A stretch of 64,000 bases of DNA from Jaltomata sinuosa (lineage: Eukaryota; Streptophyta; Magnoliopsida; Solanales; Solanaceae). Numbering within the stretch: the first letter of the stretch is position 1; the number at the start of each line of letters is the position of its first letter. The notes under the pieces are model-generated. The model saw only the letters and a program-made list of their open reading frames with translations. It ran no database searches and was not told where the DNA came from. The stretch covers positions 620,001 through 684,000 of the forward strand of contig QJPP01000003.1 in assembly GCA_003996215.1 (NCBI GenBank), given 5' to 3'. Positions 1-12,639 of the stretch are shown in pieces. Both the position numbers and the translations under genes were made by a program.

Positions 1-855
1 ATGAGAAAATGAAGGAGAAGGCTTAATTTTATACATTGCCAGCAGACATCGCAATTGCGGCTCTTTTATCCCAAATTTGGAAAATCACCGCAAATGCAGC
101 CTTTCATCGCAATTGTGGTGGCCGCAAATGCGGTCAAATGTCCGCAAATGCGGACCCAACAAGTACAGCAAAACTCAGCCAAGCTATAAAATTTGAATGG
201 ACCCTCGAGATTTATCCGGGTTCCCACAAACACAAACGAATAGAGCTATTTGACTAGAAAAGACATTCCGGATCCAATGAAATCGACGAAATTCATGTCG
301 GAGGTTGATTTAACAAAAAAAAGTGGGCCTCGTGCCCAAAATCAATCTTAGGCCAATTATTTCCAAAATGCAAACCAATGGCCAAAAACAAGTTCGGAAG
401 CCTTGGGACCCTAAACAATGGTCCCTCTAGCCTAAACTCGACGTTCTAGAGCTAACAGCGCTGACAGAATTTTCATCCGAGGCCATCTTCTCCAAATGTT
501 AACCAAAGTCAACCAAACAAGCCCAACTGGCCTAAAAACACAAAATGAGAGGGAATTCCAAGCTGAAAAGCTCCCGAATCCTGACCAAAGGTCCTACTAG
601 ACCAAAGTCCACGTTCCGGAGCTAACAGAACTGTCAGAATTCATTTATGAGCATGTTCACCAAGAATGTTGACTGAAGTCAATGATTTCAAAAGTCTAAA
701 GCTCTAAAACAAGGAATGGCCAAAAAGACCAAACAAATGGCCCGGGCACCGAAGTACCGGTCCTAGCAAGACATAAATGACTTAGGGTCATTACAGGCAA
801 GCTCTAACGGTACAAAAAAGGCGAAAATGCATAAATTACTGGAAGGGTCATTACA
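1..855 (-). repeat. 3' LTR of element B (truncated by window edge)
   Basis: This stretch is repeated at about 16590-17297: both copies share the run from the CGCAATTGCGG-type words to a terminal GGTCATTACA. On the minus strand the LTR starts TGTAATGACC at 855. The rest of the LTR lies left of the window. The copies differ by many substitutions and small indels, so the element is old. It belongs to B, a minus-strand Ty3/gypsy-type element with very long LTRs. Confidence 0.8.
27..168 (-). promoter_or_regulatory. U3 word cluster and TATA box of B, 3' LTR copy
   Basis: About 120 bp hold repeated, partly palindromic words such as CGCAATTGCGG and CCGCAAATGCGG. Reading on the minus strand, they are followed directly by TATAAAAT at about 27-35. 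The same arrangement appears in the other B LTR at 16611-16775. The promoter role is inferred from the TATA box. Confidence 0.5.
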
Positions 856-3730
856 TAATCCACTACTAAAAAGACTTTCGTCCTCGAAAGTCAGGAAAGA
901 AGGAAGACTAGAGATTAAGAGATATCAAATACGAAGCCCGCGCTACTCTCTAGGACAACCCGGGTAGCCTCCTCGACCAGACAACACCCAACAGAAAAGA
1001 ACTAAAAAAAGCAACCAATACTATACTTCTTACTAGCCAAGTTAGATTCCCAATTCAAACTCTAAAACTCTAAGAAACTGCTAACCCAAGCTGAACCTCG
1101 AGAATCAAAACTGGAAAGTATCGACACAACAATGAAACTAGAGAACCAAGGATATCAATGCACAAAACTCGAATCCTCAAAACCACCACTAGGCTTACCA
1201 GAAATATCCATCACCCCAAAATTCTAACTCATGAACCCGTTGATCTGCAAAACACTTTTATTCTGAACTAAATCCTTTTGAATCACAAGCAGGAAGTTTC
1301 ATGTAAGTTGAACACTCAAACCACCCTCGAAGCATCAACTGACACACCGGAGATCCTTAATTCCCACTTATACTCCACTATGAGCGAAGCCATCCTTTTT
1401 ACTCAAACTCTTTCCAAGCCTACTATTCTTTGATATCCAAAACACTAACCCAAAGCACATACTCGAAAACTGTAGTAGTTTTAACCCAACTGACCATTGA
1501 CCAATGGACAAATACCTCTGCTAACATCAAACTTGATAACTGAACCCAAATAAACAACCCATCTAAACCCGACTAAAGCTTGCACATCCAAGTTAGGAAA
1601 GGCATGTATAAATACCACGTGTTGACGGAGAAACTCCCAAACTGTAGAATAAACCCAACCATGCTAAACCGTGCTAAGTTTGAATCAACTGGAAGTGAAT
1701 GAACCAGGAAAACCTACCCAACAGTCCCAAGCCCAAAATCCTGTAAGAAATGTGGTAAGCCCACCACAAAGTCCAAAATCACAAGCTAAGCTCCAAACTC
1801 TAAGAATATCGTTGCTACCTTGAATACTCAAACACCATTCGGAAATGAAATTGCCTTTTAACTCTCACCTCAGGAAGAAGTCCACCATGCAACAAATACT
1901 AAGTCAAAACACCCTAAAGGCAAAAGAAAAGGTGCCTAGGGTTCAAAGTTGTCATCTATCCATAGAAATCCTTGCGTAGACCTTCAACTCATCCATTTGG
2001 CTCAAATCAACCCCTCTACTCTATCAGCACACCAACCAACTAACTTGAAGCACACAACATACCAAACTTCTAGCCCATACTGGCCGAGTATAACCAACAC
2101 TGGAACCTCATATAAAAGACAACCCTTGAAGAACCAACTAAAAAAGCATTTCAAACTCTCGGTAATGAAGATGATGATCAAATCTCAAAGTACCATTAGA
2201 ACTCATAATAGGCTTGCTAGTCTTACCCTGCACAACCTGATCACTTAAGCATACACCACTACTGGATCTCGAACTTACGCCACTGAGTTTGTACAACCAG
2301 GGTAGAAGGAACCTTGTACTAATTAGAACACTGCTGACATCTGGAATGTCCAGCCTAACTCAAGGTTTAGCCAAGGACTAGGTGTCCAAGGCCAACTGTC
2401 ACTCCATAACTAAAAATGGGTAAGCTAAGTCATTTGGACTCATTGCCTTCCAACCCAAGGAGCTGCAACAAAAAAGAACCAACCACGAACTATCCAGAGT
2501 CGTTTGTCGGTCCATGATTTTGAACCCAATACTAGTTTGCAACCAATACCTCTATCGAACCTCTACATAAACCCATACACTATCGATGAACACTTAGAAA
2601 CTGGATTCAGCTAACTCTGAACATACTATTTGCCCAAAACTGGAAGTGCTATGAAGACTTAGATCATTTACCGAACAGCACAAGGAAATCATAACTGATG
2701 CAATGAGTCCCCAAAGGTAGTACTGAAAATGGCCACTACCTCGACCTCTCACCAGAAAGGAATTTTGACCTTGGACAAATCAAAGAAAAGCTATTGCAAT
2801 ATGTAGTCAGTCGAATCATGTCACCAACCCATAACCCAAATCAATCTCTCAGTTGCCACCTCAGTCAACTACTAAAACACCTAAGTACAAGAAAGGAGCC
2901 ATCTCCCTCCTTTTCCCACTAAAGGAACCCTTCTTTAGCATATACCAAACCCTACAAACTCCTTCTCAAATCAAATCTGGAGCCATTTCCTTAGCCCCCA
3001 CACTTACATTGTCAACACACAATAAGGCAGGAGAAAATGGGCCGGATGCCTGACATCACCCAATATCCTATGAATAAAACTCGACCACAAGGCTATAGCC
3101 AACACTTATCTAGAACTGCTATAGCCAAACACTCAATCAAGGTGCCATAACCAAACTCAACCCTATCAACTGGAGCTAGGGAGAGCAAGAAAGCAACCCA
3201 ACCAGACTTAGAACAGGAGGAAAACACAAAAGCAACTCATACCTGCTAACTTACCAAACAAAATAACTAAGGAAGGTCAATTTAAATCACCTGAGATAAG
3301 AAAAACTAACCAATGCTCACCAGCATAACCAATAACACTCAACTTAAGATAGGGCCTCAAACTCTGGCACTACCACCATTATCATATCGAACCAACACAC
3401 AGATCTCTAGCCACGCTAGATAACAGCCTAGGCAACAACCATCTAGGATCGCTAGAAAGGAAGACCCAAGCAAGCCTAGAACCATAACGAATAGAAAGCA
3501 AACTCTACAAAACCTATCCAAAAGCTACAACCTCAGGAAAACACCTCTCAAAGGCATTTCACCCTATCCACTACTAAAGAATAAACTACTAATAAAACAA
3601 CATATAGATACTATAACTCAAGTAGTCAAACAACTAAACAAGTAGCAGGTAGGCATATAACCAAATAAATGGCAGAAGGGATAGAATATCAATGCGAGCA
3701 GGACTATCACAAGCCAAAGGTAGCAAAAGC
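856..3730 (-). other. Internal region of B without recognisable pol
   Basis: This internal DNA lies between the B gag remnant and its 3' LTR. I see no protease, reverse transcriptase, RNase H or integrase motif on either strand, and no open frame longer than about 100 codons. The end next to the LTR keeps the usual chromovirus arrangement of hairpin, then a decayed polypurine tract (856-872), then the LTR. It is either a pol replaced by non-coding DNA or one decayed beyond recognition. Confidence 0.5.
873..892 (-). ncRNA. AGGA-loop hairpin before the 3' LTR of B
   Basis: A perfect 8-bp inverted repeat, GACTTTCG/CGAAAGTC, encloses a loop that reads AGGA on the element's sense (minus) strand. 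It ends 17 nt before the LTR. The same position in A and D has an AGGA loop with a different stem and the same spacing (17 and 18 nt). An RNA function is inferred. Confidence 0.45.
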
Positions 3731-4725
3731 CTAACCTAGAGAAACGATATTAGGAACCTCAACTTCGGGCCCACCAAGAGAGGCATCGAATTGACGGGGT
3801 CTAACACTGGTCGGAGTAGTTGAAGCTGAAGGCTTAACCATACCTCGCCGGGGACAATCTCTAAAATAGTGAACAACTACTCCACAGTCATAACACCTCG
3901 GCTGACCAAGATATGTGAACGTGGGCCAATCCCTAGCAAAGTGTCCATGCTCATCGCACTGAAAGCATATCCCACTGAATAAAGTCAGACATGAAGATCT
4001 CTCTAAACCTGACCGGCCACCATGACCTACATACCCTGAAGGCAAACCCCAAAGAACCTGATTTGTTCCCCGCCTACTCTGCTCAACATGCCCTGTACCA
4101 CCACCCTCTAAAACCTATGGAGTAACTTAAACTGGCCTAGTAGATAAGAAGCAATGGAACCTATCTCTGGAGGAGGATCCTCTACCTCAAGTCTGAGAAC
4201 TTCTAAAACTATCATGGTGATAATGTTTCTTAGCACTACCTCCATAAACCTCACAACATAGACTCTCAATAGCCCAAGCATGGTCCACTACCTAAAGGAA
4301 AGTCTTCCCACCTGTAACCAAGTGCTCGGTCGCTACACGGAGTGGTGAAATCAAACCCCCAAAAAAGCTCTGAATCCTACCCAACTCTGAAGGAACAGCC
4401 CTAGCAGTAAGTCTAACCATCTCATGAAACCTTATTTCATACTCCAACACTGACATACTACCCTGCGGAAGAACTGGAAGCTCAACCCTAGCGAAGTACC
4501 GCTCATAGAACCGGGTACTAAAACACCTACCGGAGGACTCAGAGTCCTGGACATGGTGTCCAGAAGAACTGGGGTAGCTATAATTCCTATCGGAGGATGG
4601 GTTGACCCCACACCTCTTATCTGATGTTGCAAACTCTCACTCTGAAGTCCTGGCACTTATGGAAGCACTGAAGCAACAGGCACGAAAGCCTCAACACTAA
4701 CTGTTGTCGCACTTGTCTTAGACAT
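3731..4725 (-). pseudogene. Gag remnant of element B with zinc knuckles
   Basis: The reading starts at an ATG at 4725-4723, directly after a splice-acceptor-like AG, and is broken early by a stop. Near the 3' end, the open frame at 3731-4045 has two CCHC zinc knuckles of the kind that bind retroelement RNA. The second, CYDCGVVVHYFRDC, keeps C-x2-C-x4-H-x4-C. The first, CFQCDEHGHFARDW, has tryptophan in place of the last cysteine and would not chelate zinc normally. The capsid part between them is split over several frames. In the family this protein forms the virus-like particle. With no pol in the same element, B could only have moved using another element's enzymes. Confidence 0.65.
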
Positions 4726-4742
4726 CTGAGCATGAATGAAAC
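4726..4742 (-). promoter_or_regulatory. Splice-acceptor-like site at the gag ATG of B
   Basis: The minus strand reads TTTCATTCATGCTCAG followed at once by the gag ATG. A pyrimidine-rich stretch ending in CAG touching the start codon matches acceptors seen before gag in A and D and in the internal region of E. The partner donor in the B leader is unclear; a weak candidate (AGTAG then GTTAT) is split by the insertion of A. Confidence 0.4.
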
Positions 4743-4917
4743 AATCGAAGTTTAGAAGTTAATAGAGCCAGGAACGCACAATAAGGAGAAAAGAAGATGG
4801 AACTCTTTCTAACAATTCCCTGTAACCTCCCGCAGATAAGATACAGACATCATCATACCAATCCACGAGACTCTACTTAGACACTTGCTTCTATACTATG
4901 ACACCAGTGAACCTAGA

Positions 4918-4929
4918 GCTCTGATACAA
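4918..4929 (-). other. Primer binding site of B (tRNA-iMet type)
   Basis: The minus strand reads TTGTATCAGAGC, one mismatch from the TGGTATCAGAGC complement of plant initiator tRNA-Met. It lies 3 nt inside the end of the 5' LTR, whose last bases are TCGTGATA. This fixes orientation and LTR boundary. Confidence 0.75.
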
Positions 4930-4932
4930 ATC

Positions 4933-7158
4933 TATCACGACCTGATTTCTCAGGTTATGATGGCACCTACAACCCTCTAGTAGGCGAACCAATTCTTGTA
5001 GCCCGGAATGGTTATTAATGGGCTACTACCTAACCAATACGCACAACAAGCAGAAGTAGAATATAAGATAAGACAAAGCAGAAGCAATAACATGAATATA
5101 TACATAATGAAACTACACCAACCCCAAGACTTGGTATCGACAGTACATAAGCTTCTAATAGAATACAAGTTCTAAAAGTAACAAAAGATAAGTACAACTG
5201 TCTCCGAATATGCAAAGAGTAACAGTACAAAAGAGGAGACCTGGTCAAGACCCGACCACCAGGTGCTCACCCTAGTCTCAAAGATCTAAAAGTTGCACGA
5301 GTCTCCAACGTGATCAACGGTGAAGCTCAACTAGTATCTGCACTAAAAAGATGTAGAAGTGTAGAATGAGCACCAATTTCTAAACAATGGGTACCCAGTA
5401 GGCATTATTGGCTTACTGAGCCGATATAAGATATAAAAACAGTAATATAGCAGATAACAAGAAAACAGTCATGGAAATCAAGGAGGAAGCACAAAGAACT
5501 AGCAAAAAGAGTAATCAAACAGGAGTTACAGGTATAACATGTTAGCACAGAAAGGATACATACACATGAACACAGGTGAAAAAAGGAAGAACGCACACGG
5601 AGTCCTTGCACAAAAATATAAGTAAAGAGAGAGAGAGTTGAGAAAAATAGTGGTATACCGGTAACCTCAAGTAAGAAGGAAAGAAGGAAGGCAATCCAAC
5701 ATAATCAAACTAGAAGGCATACACTAACAGAAACATGCTTTAAACACCAACTATCAAGATAAGCATAAATCGGGATCAATCTCACAAATTCAAACATAGA
5801 ATGGAATAACAAAACCACCATAACTGATAGCTATTACTCAAAATCATGACAAGGAATAGAACCAGAATCCCACAATATGTTCAGAAGACCGCAAAATAGT
5901 GCCTCAATAGTATAGGACGCACTAGCCCCTCAATACTCAAGACCAAAAATTAGAGCCTCAATAAGCTAAAACTTACCAATCCACCAAGAACCAAGGATCA
6001 TGACAAGCTCTATAAAATGACAGGAGTAATAATCTACCTACAGTCCCAATGACTACCCATACAACCGAGGAACGCAATCAAGTAAAAGCAAACCCTACGA
6101 CCGCCCATACAACCAGAGCGTACACTGAACACATAGCAAACAAGAGTGGAATCCGAGTGAAATATGCATGATGATGATGATGAATCTGATGTAATAGTGC
6201 CCCATATGTTACCTTCTTCGGTACCTATAAGGCCCAATCAAGGTAGTATCCATAAAATTCCCTTTCTCGTGTACCTCTCTTATGCCATAGACCCCCCCTC
6301 CTGGCACATTGTGTCGACCTGTAGCCTTTTGGCCCAGGAATGACAAGAGTCCATGGAGGTCTACCCCTCGACCACATATAAAACTGTGTAATCTCAAGTG
6401 TAGCTCAAAACTCAGAATCTAATAGTACATGCTCAGCTTTGACCCGGGTCTAAAACAGTAGTAGTAATATCAAAAGACCCTATCAAAGGGTGCCAGAAGT
6501 ATACTCGGTCTAAATCAGTAGAAATCAAGTCTAGCGCTCTGCCCAGCCGAGCCTAATATCAGTAGGATATCAAGTCTAGTTCTCTACCCAATCGAGCATA
6601 GTATCAGTAGGAAAACCAATAATCAAATCATCATAATATCCTCTCTACTCTAAGAGGTTTCATAAAGGCCAGGTTTAAAACCCTTTCAAAGTCACATTAC
6701 CGAAAACAGGCCTTCGGGACTATGCAAGGTTTAGAAAATCAATTATAGTAGGACCGAAGACAAATCAGTTGTAAAACATGCAGGGAAATTTGTTTTTCAT
6801 GTATGATATGCTCACAAATAATAGAGTAGCCCTAAACGACTCACAAACATTCCTATCAGCCCTGCACAGGCTCAATAGCTCTATATCTGACATAACCAGC
6901 ATAAACTAAAAGCTCTATGTCTGGGACTCACGAACATTCCCAAATAACCCACCATCTATGTTACAGAGTCAATACTAGGTCGCACAGGACCATAAGGTTA
7001 ATATATGATACTACGCGAATACTATAAACAACGTATGAAATAAGCAGACAGAAAGGCGAACAAGGTCTGGGGTACTAACCTAATACAATCTACCCAAAGA
7101 TACTAATTAGTAGAGTTATAACCTATATACGCAGAGTCTAGGTAGGGAAATCCATAAC
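4933..7158 (-). repeat. 5' LTR of B, 3' part (split by element A)
   Basis: Together with 16276-17297 this makes one LTR of about 3.2 kb, interrupted by the insertion of A. The evidence is the TSD ATAAC on both sides of A and the primer site directly beyond 4933. It is largely non-coding, with (CAT/GAT)n around 6165-6185. I see no gene in it; the short open frames here lack codon conservation or motifs. Confidence 0.75.
7154..7158. repeat. Target site duplication of A (left copy)
   Basis: ATAAC directly precedes the LTR start TGTAACACC and is repeated at 16271-16275 after the LTR end TGACA. A 5-bp duplication is standard for Ty3/gypsy integration. Confidence 0.9.
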
Positions 7159-9167
7159 TGTAACACCCCAGAACCTGAACCAGCTATTTAGCTTGGAACC
7201 CAAAGTTTTCTACAATTGTTGATCATGATGGGCAACCGCCATAGGCATCGGAGTCTCGATGGCCCGTAGGGTGTGCCATGGAAATTGACCAGCAGCTACC
7301 AAACAGTATCCTTCCAGCCGACAAGTGGCCATGATGGGCATCTTGGGTACAACGTCCCATCAAATCCTACTGTCATAATAGTCCAGTGGAATTCTCCCCA
7401 GACTCCCCCTTCCTCGATGGTCGGTCACCACGGGCATCGTAGTTTTGATGATCCATGGGACATGCTGTCAAAACCATCTAGCAGCCCTTACCTCAGATCA
7501 GCTTATTCGATGTCTTGGCTCGATGGGCCATCATGGGTGCGATGCCCATCGGGTAGCCCGTGAGAAAAGATTTTCTGCAGCTTTTATTTTAAGTCCTAGG
7601 GGTATTTTTATAACTACCCACCCTTTTAACTCTTAAGTGAGGCCGTTTTGGCCACTTTTAGTAGAGTTACTACCCTTGTTAGCCTAAGTCATTCTTTATT
7701 CCCTCATTCATCTACCAAATTGGGAAAAGAAATCCTTCAAGCTCCAAGTTCAAGCCTTTTTTTTCAATTTCAGTTGGGTTAGCTTCAATTAAGGTATGTG
7801 GATATTCAATAAGGGGTTCCTTTCATACTTATTCCCAAAACCCTCAAATTCTATTTTGATTTCATGAACTGTCAAATAAGGGTTCTTACCCAATTCTTAT
7901 GGGCTTCGCTATAAATTATTTTCTCATGATTTTATTATGAAATTTACTATTAAATTGCATTATTTTGCATGGGTTTTTACATGTAAACTCTTATTTCATG
8001 AATTGAAGGCTAATTATAGCAAATTTTACATGCATGAATTGATTCAAGTAAACTGGCGTATTTGAAAGCATGATTTCATGATTTTCAAGCAAGTGCATGC
8101 CTAGTTCTTATATTCTATGAAAATATATGTTATTATGAAATTGAACTAGAGCCATGCAAGTTTTCAAGTTATGAATTATTATGCAAGATAAGACACCTGA
8201 TGTGCCTTCAATGCTCATGAATCATTTCTAAACTAAAGTTCGTGAGTAGTATGAAGATCCATGTTATGAACATGTTTATGAACAAGCTATGACATCCAGA
8301 TATGTCACATGTATGTGATCTTCACATTATGTTTTGGGAGACATATTTAGCACCGAGTTAGACCGGGTGAGAGTACCCTTAGTCCTAGAACTACGTGCCA
8401 CCATAGGTGCCCTCCATGGCTTATGACAGGATCCTGGTATGACATGGTTCTAACCTTGAACGGTTAGGACAACTTTTTTTAGTGTAGGTGCATGAAACTG
8501 GACTCTATGTAGCTCATCATGGCTTATTTTGGTTAAGAGAAACTCCCACATGATTATTTTCAAGCTATGAAGTTATATGATACTCTACTTTGAATCTTTA
8601 CTTTATTTCATATTTCATGCCTTATATCTTGATATTTACCCATGTTATCTCTTATTATGAATAAGTTCCTTTTTAGCATGTTTTAAGTATGTTTTTATCA
8701 TGATCATGCATAACTCACATACTCGGTACATCCTATAGTACTGACGCATATTTTATGTTGCATTCTCTGTATGATGCAGACTCGGCTTCCCTCTCTCAGG
8801 CACATGGCTAGAGACCGCAAGCTTTTCAATCAGCTGTTGGTGATTCCTCATTGTTCGATGGCTAGTTATGATCCTAGTTATGTTATGACTATTTACTTTC
8901 GTACTTCGAGTTAGCTAGGGTCTTGTCCTAGAAACTCCTTATGTCATGTGTAGAGGCTTTTTAGACATAGATAGTATTTGAGTCTCTCTTTAAGAATGTA
9001 TTTCATTATGACTTGGCCATTTATAAATTGGATTTGTCTAACTCCTATTTATGCTTCCGCTATATTTTCTTATGAATGACTCAGTATGATATGACCAAGG
9101 GTTAAATTGGGACACTTGTGGTCCTGGGTCTCGTATTACATCTAGGGGGTAGCCTCGGGGTATGACA
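7159..9167 (+). repeat. 5' LTR of element A
   Basis: It begins TGTAACACC and ends TATGACA, and is a direct repeat of 14244-16270. It contains a U3 word cluster, a TATA-like box near 7605, a leader and a splice-donor-like site at 7794. Confidence 0.95.
7205..7613 (+). promoter_or_regulatory. U3 word cluster and TATA-like box of A
   Basis: Short, partly complementary words built on GATGGGC/GCCCATC and CACGGGCATC recur from 7225 to 7562, for example ATGCCCATCGGGTAGCCCGT near 7544. TTTTATAAC follows at about 7605-7613. The 3' LTR repeats the cluster at about 14290-14650 but has TTTTGTAAT in place of the TATA box. Confidence 0.5.
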
Positions 9168-9374
9168 AACTTGGTATTAGAGCCTTACGTTCAAAAGTAC
9201 TAAGGTATCTGAAAGCTACATCAAGTAGAGTCTCTTTCATGGGTGTGAAGCACGCTACATCTATGAGATGGAGGCTATGAGGTATTTTAGGAAAGTCTTC
9301 ACTTCTTTCATGATCATATCGTGTGATAGAGTTTAACTCCAAGATCTCTCTAATCCTTTCCTTGTACATTTCAG
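7794..9374 (+). other. Predicted leader intron of A (LTR to gag)
   Basis: The leader reads TTCAATTAAG then GTATGTGG, a good plant donor with GT at 7794. The acceptor is TTGTACATTTCAG ending at 9374, three bases before the gag ATG at 9378. The same donor consensus is found in C and D, and the acceptor recurs in D. The intron would hold the rest of the LTR and the primer binding site, so spliced RNA could be translated but not primed. This is a prediction from consensus and conservation; no transcript was seen. Confidence 0.5.
9172..9184 (+). other. Primer binding site of A (tRNA-iMet)
   Basis: TGGTATTAGAGCC matches the initiator tRNA-Met complement with one C-to-T change. It lies 4 nt after the LTR end. 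Confidence 0.9.
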
Positions 9375-9377
9375 ATT

Positions 9378-10546
9378 ATGCCTCGACGTGCTATGCCTCA
9401 CCAAGCCGCTCAAAATGTTGCTCCTCCAGTTCCATCCCTCGAGGTCACGAATGAGGAGTTGAGGAATATCATCCACATGCTAGCCCAGACTATGGCTGCT
9501 CAGGACAACCAGTCGGCTTCTATCCCCATATATCCTCAAGGTTGGGTAGTGGCTCGAGTTCATGATTTTATCCGTATGAACCTGCTAGAATTCTGGGGTT
9601 CGAAAGTTGGTGAGGATGCACTTACCTTTATGGATGAAGTGAAAAAAATCTTTGATGTGATGCAAGTGGTTGGTATTGATAGTGTCAAGTAGGCATCCTA
9701 TCAACTCATGGATGTAGCTCATATCTGGTTCACGCAATGGAAGGAAGCTAGGGCTAGGGACATGGTCCCTATGACTTGGGGATATTTTGAGAGGGCTTTC
9801 CTTAACTGATTCTTCCCGAGGGAGTTAAGTCAAGTAAAGGCCGAGGAGTTTGTGAACTTGAGATAGGGATCAATGAAATTCCAGGAGTACATTTTGAGGT
9901 TCAATCAGTTTTCTAGGTATGCTCCATCCATGGTAGAAGACCCGCATGATTAGATAAGTAAGTATATCTATGAAGTATCAAATTTGGTAAAGAAAGAGTG
10001 TAGGTCTGCTATGTTGTTGACTGATATGAACATTTCCCGACTCGTGACTCATGCTCATCATGTCAAGGGAGACAAGGTGAGGGAGATGGCAAGGGAGAAC
10101 AAGAGGGTCATATCCGAGGGTTCAGGTTTTGGCCATCAAATGTCCGGAGATAGATATCGCTCTTCGTTTCAAAAAAAATCATCAGGACCCATTCATTCTT
10201 CTGCTAGTTCTCCTACCAAGTCCCTTAGGCCTCGTCATGATCAGATTGCTAAGGTTCAGGTTTGCAGTCTCAAGGTAGTATTGCAAGAGGGCCTTCTCAC
10301 CCTGCTTGCAACAAGAGTGGAAAGAATCATCCGAGGGAGTGTCGATTGGGCACAGGTGGTTGCTATGGGTGTGGACAGGTTAGACATATGATCAAGTATT
10401 GCCCTTCAGCTAAGAAGGGACAGGGAGGTAGTAGGACTCAATCTACTCGAACAACATTAGGGAGTCGACCATCCCAGTAGGGTGTTGCTTCTAGTTCTGG
10501 TGGTCAGTGCCAGAACTTCCTTTATGCCATGTCCTCTAGTCAGGAC
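9378..10546 (+). pseudogene. Gag of element A, broken
   Basis: The start ATG at 9378 (MPRRAMPHQ) aligns with the gag start of D (MPPRRAMTP). The capsid region follows (the DFIRMN and LEFWGSK stretches are shared with D), then the zinc-binding region near 10310-10420 with CYGCGQVRHMIKYC as a CCHC knuckle. Nonsense codons fall at 9690, about 9864 and about 9952 and in the tail at 10478, and the frame changes near 10270. The last stop, TAG at 10547, is also present in D at the same place. In the family Gag forms the particle and packages the RNA. Confidence 0.85.
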
Positions 10547-10549
10547 TAG

Positions 10550-10990
10550 GAGAGTTCACAAAACATTGTTACTGGTATGTTGAAAGTATTCTCTTTTGAT
10601 GTGTATGTTTTATTAGACCCTGGTGCCTCCTTATCTTTTATGACCCCTCATGTGGCTTGTAAATTTGAGATTAGTTTGGATCAGCTTTTAGAACCCTTTT
10701 GTGTTTCTATTCCCATTGGTGAGTCAGTCCTACCCAAAAGAATCTATCAAAATTTCCCTATCTCAATCCTTCATAGAGTCACTTCAGCGGATCTAGTAGA
10801 GTTGGATATGATTGATTTTGATGTTATTCTTGGTATGGATTGATTGTATACTTGTTATTCTTCAGTTGATTGTCATACTCGAGTCATCAATTTCAAGTTT
10901 CCAAATGAACCTATTTTAGAGTGGAAAGGTAGTCTCACATCCTCTAAAGGTTGTTTCATATCTTACCTTAAGGCTAGGAAGATGATCTAA
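10550..10990 (+). pseudogene. Aspartic protease of element A, broken
   Basis: The active-site motif DPGAS lies about 15 codons after the in-frame methionine at 10577, followed by the conserved VELDMIDFDVILGMD stretch. A TGG-to-TGA change ends the frame near 10843. A 2-nt loss near 10990 relative to D moves pol into another frame. The enzyme would process the Gag-Pol polyprotein. Confidence 0.85.
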
Positions 10991-11018
10991 GGGTTATGTT
11001 TATCATATAGTTCGAGTT

Positions 11019-12400
11019 ATGAAAATGGATTTTGAAACCCCATCCCTTCAGTCTGTTCTTGTTGTGAATGAGTTCCCAGAAGTGTTTCCCAAAGATTTGC
11101 CTGGAGTCCCTCCCGAGCGGGAGATCGACTTTGGGATAGATCTTCTTCCCGATATGAATCCTATCTTTATTCCTCCCTATAGAATGGCTCCCGCAGAACT
11201 TAAGGAAATGAAGGATCAGTTGAAAGACCTCCTTGACAAGGGTCTTATTCGACCCAACATCCCTCCATGGGGTGCTTCAGTCTTATTCGTGCAAAAGAAA
11301 GATGGTTCCGTCAGAATGTGTATCAACTACCGTCAGTTGAACAAGGTCACAATCAAGAATAAGTATCCCATTCCTAGTATTGATGACTTGTTCAATTAGC
11401 TTCAGGGTGCTAGTTTCTTCTCCAAAGTCGACCTTAGATCCGGTTATCATCAGCTTCATGTTAGAGAGTGTGATATTTTAAAGACAGCCTTCAGAACTCG
11501 GTATGGTCATTACGATTTTGTGGTTATGTCTTTTGGCCTAACAAATGCTCCTGCAGCCTTTATGGATTTGATGAAACGTGTCTTTAAGAAGTATTTGGAT
11601 ATGTTTGTGATTGGTTTCATTGATGATATTCTTATCTACTCTCGGTGTGAGGAGGAGCATACGGACCATTTGAGAGTTGTGTTGCAAACTATCAAACACT
11701 GGTAGTTATTTGCTAAATTTAGCAAGTGTGAGTTTTGGATGCAGTCTATTGCTTTTCTGGGTCATATTGTGACTGGAGATGGTATTCGAGTTGATTCTCA
11801 AAAGATTGAAGCAGTAAAGAACTGGCCTAGACCCACCTCTCTGTCTGATATTAGGAGTTTTTTGGGTTTGGATGGTTACTACAGGAGGTTTGTGGAAAGG
11901 TTTTCTTCCATTGCTTCCCCTTTGACTAGGTTAACTCAGAAGAAAGTTAAATTTCAGTAGTCTAATTTATGTGAAAAAAACTTTTAGGAATTGAAGACTA
12001 GATTGACCACGGCTCCAGTGTTGGCTCTACCCGAGGGCCTAGATGACTTTGTTGTGTATTATGATGCTTTTAGGATTGGTTTGGGTTGTGTATTGATGTA
12101 GCATAGCAAAGTGATTGCTTATGCTTCCAGACAACTTAAGACTCATAAGAAGAACTACCCTACTCATGATCTTGAGTTCGCGGCCGTAGTTTTTGCCTTG
12201 AAGATTTGGAGACACTACTTGTATGGTGTTCTGTGGATGTATTCACCGATCATAAGAGTCTTCAGTATGTGTTCACTGAAAAGGAATTGAATCTTTGACA
12301 AAGGGATGGCTTGAGATTCTTAAGGATTATGATATGAGTGTACTTTACCATCCGGGTAAAGCCAATGTCGTGGCGGATGCACTTAGTATATTATCTATGG
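11019..12400 (+). pseudogene. Reverse transcriptase and RNase H of element A, broken
   Basis: RT motifs run in order: PPEREIDFGIDLLP, the KKDGSVRMC and YRQLNK block, FGLTNAPAAF, and the catalytic FIDDILIYS (the Y/F-x-D-D box). RNase H follows with TDHKSLQYV-like and HPGKANVVADALS blocks. Nonsense codons at 11397, 11703, 11958, 11985 and 12099 are each explained by one transition from the codon found in D. A base loss near 12230 shifts the frame. Confidence 0.9.
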
Positions 12401-12639
12401 GTAGTGTGTCTTCGGTTGAGGAAGGAAAGAAGGAATTGGCCAAGAATGTTCATCGACTTGCTCGATTAGGAGTTTGCCTTCTGGATTCGACAGAAGGTGT
12501 TGTCATTGTTAAAAATGGTTCTGAATCATCTTTTGTAGATGAATTAAAAGATAATCAAGATAGTGATCCTATTTTGCACCAGTTGAAGGGTATAGTCCAT
12601 CAGCAAATGGTAGAGGTTTTCTCCTAAGGGGGAGATGGT

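Noticed and set aside
1949..2248. 99-codon open frame in the B interior
   Set aside because: It is on the opposite strand to B gag, has skewed composition and no recognisable domain.
9172..9184. tRNA-like TGGTATNAGAGCC strings (also 22434, 53006, 4918)
   Set aside because: They are tRNA-iMet primer binding sites next to LTR ends, not tRNA genes; no cloverleaf surrounds them.
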